Shown here one piece after another: positions 42,401-50,342 of a DNA stretch of 64,000 bases. Under the pieces are notes generated by a model. That model was given only the letters and a program-made list of their open reading frames with translations. It searched no databases and was not told the origin of the DNA. The DNA is taken from NCBI GenBank assembly GCA_003599885.1, contig QZKW01000030.1, forward strand, positions 62,001-126,000, read 5' to 3'. The translations under genes and the position numbers were made by a program. The stretch is from Desulfobacteraceae bacterium. Its GTDB lineage: Bacteria > Desulfobacterota > Desulfobacteria > Desulfobacterales > Desulfosalsimonadaceae. Every line of letters starts with the position of its first letter. Positions within the stretch are counted from its first letter, which is position 1.

Positions 42401-44719
42401 CTATTTCCCTTTCTTCCCTTCATCCAGAACCTTCCGCACCGTTCTGGCCAGCACTGTCCTGACAATCGGTTTGAAAGCCAGGGCCTTGATGCCGATTTGC
42501 GCCGCCTGTTCATCCGTTATCTTTTTGCTGTGCCCAGTACAAGCAATAATGGGAATATCCGGATCAATTTTTAATAATTCCATGGCCAGTTTGTCGCCGG
42601 TCATCTCCGGCATGGTCATATCCGTAATGATCAAATCGAAATCATCCGGGCTTGAGGCAAACAGCGCCAATGCCTCAACACTGCTGGTCAGCGCGGTCAC
42701 ATGGTATCCCAGACCTTCCAGCATCTGGGTGGAGATTCGGGTAATAGGCAGTTCATCATCCACCAGTAGAATGCGTTCATTTCCGCCCGGCAGCGCTTCC
42801 GCGATATAGCGTTTATCCACCGGAGTCTGCGCCGTTGCCGGAAAGAACAGGGTGAACAGGGTCCCTTTGCCGGCCTCGCTCTCGACGCGGATGTGTCCGC
42901 CACAGCTTTTAACGATGCCGTGGACCATGGCCAGTCCAAGTCCTGTCCCTTCTCCGGGAGGCTTGGTGGTAAAATACGGCTCAAAAATAGAACCCATGAT
43001 TTCCGCCGGGATACCGGATCCTGTATCCGATACCGTCAGTTTGACATATTCACCGGCTTTCAATTCCGGGTCCAACCGGACATGGGATTCATCAAGCTCA
43101 GTCAGACTCAAACCGATTTCTAACTTCCCGCCGGCATCGTCCATGGCATGGGCGGCATTGGTGCACAGGTTCATCAGCACCTGATGAATTCTGACAGGGT
43201 CCGCCATCACCAGGGCGTCACACTCGATATGGGTCACGATATCAATGGTTGCGGGAATAGAAGCTCTTAAGAATTTGGCCGCCTCTTTGACGATTCGTCC
43301 GATCTGTAAAGGCGTGATATTGTCATCTGTCTTCCGGGCAAAGGTCAGAATCTGTTTCACCAGATCTTTTGCCCGGTTCCCGGCTGCAAAAACCTCCTGA
43401 AGATAATTTGCCAGTTCCGTGTCTTTTGAAACGGCATCCAGGGACAGTTCGGTAAACCCTATAATTGAAGATAAAATATTATTGAAATCATGGGCAATGC
43501 CGCCGGCCAGGGTGCCGATGGCTTCCAGTTTTTGCATTTGACGCAGATGCGCATCAAATTCGCGCTTTTCTTTCTCGATTTTCAATCGGCTGCTGATATC
43601 CCGGATCGAGCTGATATTGGTTTTCCGTCCATTGAACGTGAAATAATTGGCAGTAATTTCAACGGGAAAAACAGCGCCGTCCTTTTTCCGATGATAGCGG
43701 ACCGGGATTTCGGTGGCCGCATCCACTTGAATCACACGGATGGTTTTTTCCGTTTCCGCGGACACATCCGTTGCTTTCATCTTTAAAAATTCTTCATGAC
43801 CGTATCCATACAGTCTTGAAGCCGCCTCATTGGCGTCAAGGAGTGCCATTGTTTCCACATCCACCAGAAAGATGGCGTCTGATGCAGATTTAAACAGCAT
43901 GCGGTATTTTTCTTCATTTTCTTTCAAATCATTCTCGGTCTTTTTAAGGACGCTGATATCCGTTGCGACATGAATCACTCTTTCGACCTTCCCGGCGGCA
44001 TCCAGGATCGGTGTGCAGGAAATCAGAAAGTCACCCCCGAATTCTTCAATGACCATTGGGGCCGTCTCCTGGTGTCCGGACCGCAGCAACTTCACCATCG
44101 GACAATCATCCGGCGGCTGGCGGGTTCCATGAACCAGTTCAAAACACTTTTTCCCGATCAGTTCCTCACGGGACAAACCGGTTTTTATAAGCGCGGCATC
44201 GTTGACATCTTCGATGCCATGATGGGGATCAAGTATAAACGTCATCTGGCCGATGGCGTTGAACATGGCGTCCCAGTTCCTCACCGCCTGGGCGCGGCCT
44301 TTTTCGGCGTGATTTTTTTCATTTTTGATGCGGAGTATGGACCGGATGCGCGACAGAAACTCAGCCGTATCAAACGGCCGGGCAATAAACCCGTCCGCCC
44401 CGGCATCGAGCCCTCTGGCCTGATACTCGGGGGTGGTGTTGATGCTGGACATCAGCACCACAAAAATATGTTTCAGCTCCGGATCGGCTTTTATCCGCCG
44501 GCATGCCTCGATGCCATCCATGCCCGGCATGACCACGTCCAGCAGCAGAATATCCGGCATAAACGTTCGGGCCGCTGCAATGGCGTCCGGGCCGGACCGG
44601 GCTTCTTCCACCACATATCCGGCTTTTTTCAGAACCCGGGATACGGCGAACAATTCCCCCGGATCATCATCTGCCACCATCACTTTGTCGGGCCGGAGCA
44701 AATTTTGGGCAGCATTCAT
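42401..44719 (-). CDS. Hybrid histidine kinase: REC-PAS-PAS-HisKA-HATPase-REC
   Basis: This 772-residue soluble kinase starts at ATG after GAGGGGAAA. The ATG overlaps the stop of the preceding regulator (ATGA), so the two are coupled. Domains in order are: receiver (Asp in ILLLDVVMPGMDG), PAS (about 145-265, containing several Cys), PAS (about 275-395), HisKA (GTLAGGIAHDFNN), HATPase (DTGSGI, GTGLGLAMVHG) and a C-terminal receiver (IITDMTMPEMTG). It shares its kinase core with those at 29515 and 32063. The first receiver probably takes phosphate from the kinase at 45357. Confidence 0.9.
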   Translation of the reverse strand: MNAAQNLLRPDKVMVADDDPGELFAVSRVLKKAGYVVEEARSGPDAIAAARTFMPDILLLDVVMPGMDGIEACRRIKADPELKHIFVVLMSSINTTPEYQARGLDAGADGFIARPFDTAEFLSRIRSILRIKNEKNHAEKGRAQAVRNWDAMFNAIGQMTFILDPHHGIEDVNDAALIKTGLSREELIGKKCFELVHGTRQPPDDCPMVKLLRSGHQETAPMVIEEFGGDFLISCTPILDAAGKVERVIHVATDISVLKKTENDLKENEEKYRMLFKSASDAIFLVDVETMALLDANEAASRLYGYGHEEFLKMKATDVSAETEKTIRVIQVDAATEIPVRYHRKKDGAVFPVEITANYFTFNGRKTNISSIRDISSRLKIEKEKREFDAHLRQMQKLEAIGTLAGGIAHDFNNILSSIIGFTELSLDAVSKDTELANYLQEVFAAGNRAKDLVKQILTFARKTDDNITPLQIGRIVKEAAKFLRASIPATIDIVTHIECDALVMADPVRIHQVLMNLCTNAAHAMDDAGGKLEIGLSLTELDESHVRLDPELKAGEYVKLTVSDTGSGIPAEIMGSIFEPYFTTKPPGEGTGLGLAMVHGIVKSCGGHIRVESEAGKGTLFTLFFPATAQTPVDKRYIAEALPGGNERILLVDDELPITRISTQMLEGLGYHVTALTSSVEALALFASSPDDFDLIITDMTMPEMTGDKLAMELLKIDPDIPIIACTGHSKKITDEQAAQIGIKALAFKPIVRTVLARTVRKVLDEGKKGK

Positions 44720-45354
44720 GGCTGTTTCCCCTCAGTTGGTTCATCATAAATATTTAAATCCGGATAATATATTTTTGCGCAATCCGGGCAGATGCTGTGG
44801 CTGAAATCCACCTCCGAATGATCGCAAATGTAGGATTCGATCTTTTTCCAGTAGCCCTTGTCATCCCGGATGTTTTTGCAATGGGCGCAAATGGGCAGGA
44901 GCCCGCTCAACTGCCTGACCTTTGCCAGCGCGTCTTTGAGTTCGGCGATCAAGCGGTCCCGCTCCCGCTCGGCCGTCAGAATGCGCACCATGGCCTTTAC
45001 CCGGGCTTTCAGTTCCTGGTTCGATATGGGGCGCACAATATAGCCGTCCGCCCCGATATCCAGGCCTTCGGCCTGTTCAATGGAAGAGATTTTTAAACCC
45101 GAAAGCAGAACGATGTAAATTCCGGCCAATTCCGGATCAGACTTGATTTCCCTGCACAAATCAGACCCATCCCGGTCCGGCAGCACCACATCCAGCAGGA
45201 TCAGATCCGGACGGGTTTCTTTGATCATCGCCAGGCACTGGGCCGCAGACCCCGCTTTCAGCACCTGGTATCCTTCGGCGCCAAGCACCCGTGATGCGGC
45301 AAACAGCGCGTCCGGGTCATCATCCACTATCAAAATTTTCATATCCTGATTCAA
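44716..45354 (-). CDS. Response regulator with Cys4 tail
   Basis: I choose the TTG at 45354, six bases after AAGGAGAT; an ATG at 45342 lacks a good site. The start is two bases after the kinase stop, so the kinase and this regulator are coupled. The receiver has its Asp in LILLDVVLPDRDG. A helical linker leads to a C-terminal segment with CAHC and CPDC pairs about 30 residues apart (GYWKKIESYICDH between), a likely zinc ribbon. This tail is common in Desulfobacterota regulators but its role is not known to me. No DNA-binding domain is present. Confidence 0.85.
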   Translation of the reverse strand: MNQDMKILIVDDDPDALFAASRVLGAEGYQVLKAGSAAQCLAMIKETRPDLILLDVVLPDRDGSDLCREIKSDPELAGIYIVLLSGLKISSIEQAEGLDIGADGYIVRPISNQELKARVKAMVRILTAERERDRLIAELKDALAKVRQLSGLLPICAHCKNIRDDKGYWKKIESYICDHSEVDFSHSICPDCAKIYYPDLNIYDEPTEGKQP

Positions 45355-45356
45355 TT

Positions 45357-46478
45357 TTATCTCCTTTGATGGGGAAGTATAAACGATACGGTGGCGCCCT
45401 CCCCCGGCGGGCTGTCCACCCATATGCGGCCGCCGTGGGATTCGATGATTTTCCGGGTGATCAGCATGCCGAGTCCCGTGCTTTTTTCACCGCCGGTTTT
45501 TTTGGCGCTGGTTTTTTCGAATGGTTTGAACAGCTTGTCCATCTCTTCGGGGGCAATCCCCGGCCCCTGGTCCTGTACCGAAAACAAAATCGCCTCGTTA
45601 TCGCAAGACAGGCGGATGAAGACAGCCGTTCCCGGCCGGGTATGCTCGATGGCGTTTGAAACCAGGTTCGTGATGACCTGTTCGATCTTGGATGCGTCCA
45701 AAAAAGCGCGGGGGATATCCTCCTGGGCCTGGACTTCCAGCGAAATCCCTTTTTTAACCGACTGAAGATGATTCAGTGTCAGGCTTTGTTCCAGGACGTC
45801 CATAATTTCGGTTGGCTGCAAATCCAGATCAAACCGTCCGGCCTCAATGGCGGAGACATCCAGAAAATCATCCACCAGCCGTTTCATAAAGGTGCAGGAA
45901 CTGTTAATGGTGTTTAAAAACCCCTGATGCTCCTTGCCCAAAAGTCCGGCAGCCTCTTCAATGAGAAATTCGGAATAGGCGATAATCAGCCCGATGGGTT
46001 TTCGCAAATCATGGGCCGCCATGCCCAGAAACTGGTTTTTTTCCTGATTGAGCCGCGAAAGTTGCGCGTTTTTCTGATGAAGCTGCCGCATCAGGTTATT
46101 CAGTTCCTGGTTTAAGGACACCACTTCCTTGCGCATGGCTTCAATTTCCTGGGTATCGAGACGGCCAAAAACCAGAATATAATCAGAAACCGGCTTAAAG
46201 GAAAAATAAAAACTCTGGGGCAAGCCGGACCGGGTGTGGATGTGGAACAGACGTTCCGGGCCGGAAGCCTCTGAAAATGCTGATATATCCAATTCCCCTG
46301 TAAAATTAACAATCAGATTCTGAAATTGTTCCCCGGCTAAAGGACGACCGGCCAAGGCTGTGGCATGGGCGTTTGCCTCAAGAATGACGCCGCTGGGTGA
46401 AAGCTTAAAAAACAAAACCGGGGCTTTTTCATCAAAATAGGCGCAAACTTCATGAAGAACTGCGGCATCGGCAGCCAT
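45357..46478 (-). CDS. PAS-type histidine kinase
   Basis: The ATG at 46478 follows AGGAGATG; a longer frame overlaps a REP-like element and is unlikely. The 373-residue protein has a short PAS-like N-terminal domain (about 15-110), a coiled coil, HisKA with GMAAHDLRKPIGLIIAYSEF, and HATPase motifs NLVSNAIEH, DQGPGI and GLGMLITRKI. There is no membrane segment, so it senses a cytoplasmic cue or a partner protein. The likely inputs are the heme-oxygenase-like and cobalamin proteins encoded just upstream. The regulator encoded two bases downstream is its partner. Confidence 0.9.
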   Translation of the reverse strand: MAADAAVLHEVCAYFDEKAPVLFFKLSPSGVILEANAHATALAGRPLAGEQFQNLIVNFTGELDISAFSEASGPERLFHIHTRSGLPQSFYFSFKPVSDYILVFGRLDTQEIEAMRKEVVSLNQELNNLMRQLHQKNAQLSRLNQEKNQFLGMAAHDLRKPIGLIIAYSEFLIEEAAGLLGKEHQGFLNTINSSCTFMKRLVDDFLDVSAIEAGRFDLDLQPTEIMDVLEQSLTLNHLQSVKKGISLEVQAQEDIPRAFLDASKIEQVITNLVSNAIEHTRPGTAVFIRLSCDNEAILFSVQDQGPGIAPEEMDKLFKPFEKTSAKKTGGEKSTGLGMLITRKIIESHGGRIWVDSPPGEGATVSFILPHQRR

Positions 46479-46515
46479 GTCACATCTCCTGAACCCAGAC
46501 TGGATCATCCTTTGG

Positions 46516-46577
46516 TCCGCAGGAGCGGGCCATGCCCGCGATCATTTCCGCAATCGCGGGCGCGGCCCGCTCCTACA
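46516..46577. repeat. REP-like inverted pair
   Basis: Two GCGGGC-NNN-GCCCGC hairpins (loops CAT and GCG) lie head to head between CAGGAGCGGG and CCCGCTCCTA ends. This is the layout of bacterial REP/BIME units. It lies between the cobalamin-binding gene and the kinase gene. No REP-associated transposase (Y1) is in the window. Confidence 0.75.
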
Positions 46578-46622
46578 AGTAAAATATTATTCATTCATCA
46601 TCAGTTATACCCGAAAAGATAA

Positions 46623-47255
46623 TCAAAGCCGGATCATTTTTTCAAGCGCGTCCAGTGAAGAAACATAATCGGCGCCGGGATAGGATTTGATCATGTCAAT
46701 GCCTCCCCACCGGAAAGCCTGGCCTCCTATAAGAAGGTCCATGTTCGGAAAATCAGCCCGGATCACTTCAATACCGTGCTTCAACTGATCGATGTTGGAC
46801 AGAATCGCTAAAGAAAGCCCCACCACGTCCGGTTTAATTTCCTGAATATATTGGACCATATCTTCAGCAGGGGCATTCGCGCCGATAAAATGCCCGTCCC
46901 AGCCATTGAGTTCAAAAATATCGGCCACCATTTTTCCGCCGACCTGATGATACTCGTTGGGACTGCATGAGATAAGCGCTTTCCGGGACTTGCGGGGGAC
47001 GGCGAAAACCAGCGGATAGGATAAATTCAGCAGGCTTTCAGTGATGGAGGTGGCCAGGTGTTCATTGGCGACCGTAATCCGGTTGTTTTCCCACAGCTCA
47101 CCGACTTGGTACATGCTGCGCTGGAAAAGATCGCCGTAAAGGGCCTTGATGTCAATGTTGGCGTCGACCAGATTCTGAACCGTCTCATGACATTCAGGCC
47201 GCCGGCCGGCCAGAAGCGCGTTAAAATACCGCTGGTAAAGGCTTTCTTCAATCAT
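46623..47255 (-). CDS. CarH-type cobalamin-binding protein, no DNA-binding domain
   Basis: The ATG at 47255 follows AGGAGG and overlaps the stop of the upstream gene. The 210-residue protein has a helical cap with W55-x9-E65-H66 (WENNRITVANEH). This is the motif that contacts adenosylcobalamin in CarH/LitR photoreceptors. A B12-binding Rossmann domain follows, with EYHQVGG; H103 is the expected lower cobalt ligand. The family normally carries a MerR helix-turn-helix, which is absent, so signal must pass to a partner. AerR-type cobalamin antirepressors share this plan. The partner is likely the coupled heme-oxygenase-like protein or the kinase downstream. Confidence 0.9.
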   Translation of the reverse strand: MIEESLYQRYFNALLAGRRPECHETVQNLVDANIDIKALYGDLFQRSMYQVGELWENNRITVANEHLATSITESLLNLSYPLVFAVPRKSRKALISCSPNEYHQVGGKMVADIFELNGWDGHFIGANAPAEDMVQYIQEIKPDVVGLSLAILSNIDQLKHGIEVIRADFPNMDLLIGGQAFRWGGIDMIKSYPGADYVSSLDALEKMIRL

Positions 47256-48526
47256 GATCCGGCCTCCTGTCTCGCTTTTTGGATGATGCGGTTGGCTGCG
47301 GCAATCCATTGATCCGGAAAGCGGGCAGGGTCCATCAGCCAATTCTTCAATGCAGCCACAGCGCCGAGGGTCCCGTTTTTTTCATCGGCAACAGCAGCAA
47401 CCATTAATTTCCCGGCGTTTTGAAACGTTTTGACCAAATCCGCCCCGGCTGTCCGGTCAAATTCATCCACCAGTTTCCCGGTGATCATTTCCGGAAGGGC
47501 GTTTTCCCTTGCCGCCGCCAGGATATCGGCTGATTGTAAAAGTTTTTCATAATTTTTCCCATTTTCGGGTACCACACGCACCAGTTCCTCATACAGGATT
47601 CGCAATGTCTGCTCCAGCATCAGGGTCGGCATGCCACGGGTTGCAAGGACCCGGCCGATCCAGTCAATCTGCTGTTGCATGGCCTCCGGATCAAGATGAG
47701 TCAAAGTGACCAGCCAGCAGGCGTCGCTGTCTGAAAACCGCTTGCCCCGCTCTCCGAAGCGCTGCTCATAATAAGGGAATGAAGCCCAGGCACGGCTGCT
47801 GGCCAAAAGCGCGGCTTCAATCTCCCGCGCATCTTCAGGCATTGGATGGTTTCCGGCTTCGGGATTGATCTGGGCCACATGAACAGATTTTTGTTTTTTG
47901 GATAAAGGATACAAGGCGTTATAAAGTTTTTCCAATCCGGAAAACGCTTCATGAGCAGCTTCAATAAGAGCGTCATGCACTGAAGAATCATCCAAAGCAC
48001 GATTCATTTTTTCCATAAACCGTTGCCAACTGTTTTGGACCTGGTCCCGGTAACTGGCATAATACCGGCAGCCCTCAAGGTTATTTAAGTGAAATGTTGC
48101 CGAAATATCCGGCCGATGCATGCTGTTGCCCAGGGTCGAGCCCTCGAAGACATAGAGATAGCCCAGGAGCGTGACCGGGTTTTCCGCCTGCCGGAGCCTG
48201 ATTTTCCCGGCCATGGCAAGGGCCGCATCAATGGATGTGGCGGCGGCCGGCGCAACCCGATGCGCAAAAAACGCCAGATCCTGTTCCAGAAGCGGGGACT
48301 TTTTCAATCCGTCATCCCATACAGCCAGCACCCGCTCATCGGTTGAGGCGGCAATCGCGGTTTCCATCACGCCGTGGACGACAGCCAGCGCCCTGAGCTG
48401 GCTCACATAGCATTCCAGCGGCAGGGTGTGATGGATCAGCGCCCCAAAATAAGGCAATGATTCCAGCTTGGAATGGTATTCTTTTGTCTCTTCCCTCAGC
48501 CTGTCCATAATTCTTTTTGGAATCAT
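47252..48526 (-). CDS. Heme-oxygenase-like protein with extra all-helical domain
   Basis: The ATG at 48526 follows CAGGAGG. Residues 1 to about 195 match bacterial biliverdin-producing heme oxygenases. The proximal heme His is in LREETKEYHSKLE (H18), and the distal helix has LYVFEGSTLG, the BphO form. Residues about 215-424 form a second helical domain (FPYYEQRFGERGKRFSDSDA, RVLATRGMPTLMLEQTLRIL) that I recall from uncharacterised bacterial proteins. The enzyme would cleave heme with oxygen to biliverdin, iron and CO. In an anaerobe it could instead act as a heme or bilin sensor. It is coupled to the cobalamin protein and heads the signalling run. Confidence 0.85.
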   Translation of the reverse strand: MIPKRIMDRLREETKEYHSKLESLPYFGALIHHTLPLECYVSQLRALAVVHGVMETAIAASTDERVLAVWDDGLKKSPLLEQDLAFFAHRVAPAAATSIDAALAMAGKIRLRQAENPVTLLGYLYVFEGSTLGNSMHRPDISATFHLNNLEGCRYYASYRDQVQNSWQRFMEKMNRALDDSSVHDALIEAAHEAFSGLEKLYNALYPLSKKQKSVHVAQINPEAGNHPMPEDAREIEAALLASSRAWASFPYYEQRFGERGKRFSDSDACWLVTLTHLDPEAMQQQIDWIGRVLATRGMPTLMLEQTLRILYEELVRVVPENGKNYEKLLQSADILAAARENALPEMITGKLVDEFDRTAGADLVKTFQNAGKLMVAAVADEKNGTLGAVAALKNWLMDPARFPDQWIAAANRIIQKARQEAGS

Positions 48527-48632
48527 TTTTATTGACCTCCTGAAGTATTTACTTTTCCCCGGCTTCATTGATCTTTTTTTCCTCATTGAAAAAAAAGTTC
48601 CTTGAGACGATAAATCATAACCACTGATGGGA

Positions 48633-49511
48633 TTATAACCCCCGCAACCGTTCGGACCGTAGCGCGCCCTTGTCCCGTGTTTCCAGAACCGTATTCACTG
48701 CGGCCAGCATTTTTTCCTTGTCCCTCTGGAGGGTGCCGCTGACCGGCAGGTAATTGGAGGCATGGACCCCGACAAATTTCAGATTGTCGATGGTGATGTG
48801 TTCAAACATCAGCTTCATTTCCTCAAGGGTTTCAAAGGGATCGGGCAGCTCAAATTCCCCTTTTTGCACCTTGTGGAACAATACCGTGCCCGGCACCGGG
48901 GTGGTGGTCAGGGCCGCCAGATATTGGGGTTTCATCTGATTGGTGATTTCCGCTGTTGCAATGGCGTGTTCTCTGGCGCGCGCTCCTTTGCCTGCGATTC
49001 CCAGAAGCACCATGGATGACAGATTGATGTTGGCGTTCACCAGATTTTGCCCGGCCTGGAGCATCTCGGCGGCGGTCACCCCTTTTTTGATTTCCTTAAG
49101 CAGCCGGTCATCACCGGTTTCAACGCCCAAATAGGCTTTGGTCAGCCCTGCGGCGCGCAAAGCGCTCAGTTCAGGCATGGATTTCGACAGGGTGCTCTGC
49201 GGCCCCACATAGGTGCCCACATGCCGCAGGGACGGAAATATCCGGTACAATTCATCTAAAATCTCCAGCAGGATGGCGGTTTCCATGGCCACCGCGTCCC
49301 CGTCGCACAAAAACACTTTTTCCAGGTCCCCGTAATGGGCTTTGGCCATCCGGATATCTTCTTTTATTTCCGCAAGAGAGCGGACCCGGTATTTCCGGTC
49401 CTTGTACATGCCGCAAAACGTGCACTGGTTGTGGGAACACCCGATGGTGCACTGAAGCAGATAACTGTTCGCCTCGGAAAATGGCCTGAAAATCTGTCCT
49501 TCGTATCTCAT
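48633..49511 (-). CDS. Radical SAM protein
   Basis: This 292-residue enzyme has a cluster motif CSHNQCTFC, giving CX4CX2C rather than the common CX3CX2C. That spacing is normal for this group, where TIGCSHNQCTFCGM is typical. A TIM-barrel core follows (VFLCDGDAVAME, LTKAYLGVETGDDRLLKEIKKG), then a C-terminal ASNYLPVSGTLQRDKEK. It would reduce SAM to a 5'-deoxyadenosyl radical; the substrate is unknown. The group is often near B12 or tetrapyrrole genes, and here it sits 106 bases before the heme-oxygenase-like gene. Confidence 0.85.
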   Translation of the reverse strand: MRYEGQIFRPFSEANSYLLQCTIGCSHNQCTFCGMYKDRKYRVRSLAEIKEDIRMAKAHYGDLEKVFLCDGDAVAMETAILLEILDELYRIFPSLRHVGTYVGPQSTLSKSMPELSALRAAGLTKAYLGVETGDDRLLKEIKKGVTAAEMLQAGQNLVNANINLSSMVLLGIAGKGARAREHAIATAEITNQMKPQYLAALTTTPVPGTVLFHKVQKGEFELPDPFETLEEMKLMFEHITIDNLKFVGVHASNYLPVSGTLQRDKEKMLAAVNTVLETRDKGALRSERLRGL

Positions 49512-49752
49512 TTATTGATTCCTGTTAAAAGTTGGCATCCCCGCCTTCAGACCCTTCGGTATTGACAGATTATCCATAAAATCGGAAGAATACCCAGCGA
49601 TTCAAACAGGCAGGCAGGGAGACCTGTTTAAAAATGAACGGGTAATAATTTTTGTGAAAAAAATGGGGCAGAACAATGAATATATTGGTTATTTTGTTCA
49701 TTTCAGCGGCTGTATTTTACCGGTGAATGAATATATCCCCAAAAGGAACGGG

Positions 49753-49890
49753 ATGCTGGCCTTCGGCGACATCCTGCTCATCGCCATTGCCCTGGGGGTC
49801 ATCCTTCTCACCATCAATCTGCCGGGTCGCAACAAAGCGCAGCCATCATCGATTTTATTTCCCGCAGAGACGCAACGGCGCAGAGGATAA
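49753..49890 (+). CDS. Possible 45-residue single-helix membrane protein
   Basis: The ATG follows AAAAGGAAC. The frame encodes one hydrophobic helix (ILLIAIALGVILLTI) and a short basic tail. The last 10 codons come from repeat copy B, which also supplies the stop, so the true protein may have had another end. The gap around it (49512-49985) otherwise holds only the repeat. Confidence 0.3.
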   Translation: MLAFGDILLIAIALGVILLTINLPGRNKAQPSSILFPAETQRRRG

Positions 49891-49938
49891 TGCACTGAAA
49901 GAGCGCTCCCCCTCTGCGTCCCAGCGCCTTTGCGGGAG
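49861..49938. repeat. Interspersed inverted repeat, copy B
   Basis: The left arm CCCGCAGAGACGCAACGGCG and the right arm CCTCTGCGTCCCAGCGCCTT (continuing TGCGGGAG) are near-complements around a 20-base centre. It lies between the small plus-strand frame and the minus-strand SEC-C gene, so it may end both transcripts. Confidence 0.75.
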
Positions 49939-49985
49939 AACACTAAAAATGGCCTCAGCCTTCGGCCGCTATTCCTTATTTATAT

Positions 49986-50270
49986 TTATCCGCAGCATTT
50001 TTTGTATTTTTTGCCGCTCCCGCAGGGACAGGGTTCATTGCGCCCGACCGTCTTTTCAACGGTCACGGTTTTGGGAGGATTCTGCAATATTTCCAGATCC
50101 GTGATGTTTTCCGGTTTATCCGCTTCCAGTTTAATTGTAAAATTCCAGCCGTTTTCCTCAAATATGGCGGACACTTCCTTTAATCGTTCTTCCGTCTGCA
50201 CATGCACCACCGCAGGCTTTTTTTTGGTTCCCAGTTTTGCCGACGTTTCTCCACTGAATGGTTTATTCAT
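49986..50270 (-). CDS. SEC-C motif protein (PBPRA1643-like)
   Basis: This 94-residue protein ends in the zinc-binding SEC-C motif [17 protein letters not shown], as in the tail of SecA. The N-terminal part ([21 protein letters not shown]) matches the small PBPRA1643-type SWIM/SEC-C family. SEC-C tails bind zinc and often bring a protein to ribosomes, SecB or RNA. No other domain is present. It may work with the NYN/LOTUS protein encoded just upstream, but the spacing of 72 bases gives no strong link. Confidence 0.85.
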   Translation of the reverse strand: MNKPFSGETSAKLGTKKKPAVVHVQTEERLKEVSAIFEENGWNFTIKLEADKPENITDLEILQNPPKTVTVEKTVGRNEPCPCGSGKKYKKCCG

Positions 50271-50342
50271 TATTTTTCACCTTTATTTATTATTTTTTTT
50301 GGGGTTCACCGGGTAACGCGCAGAGCAAAACAGAAAAAGCAG

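Noticed and set aside
46623-47255. Reading the cobalamin protein as a methyltransferase corrinoid subunit
   Set aside because: W-x9-EH in the helical cap and absence of methyltransferase genes favour the CarH/AerR sensory type.
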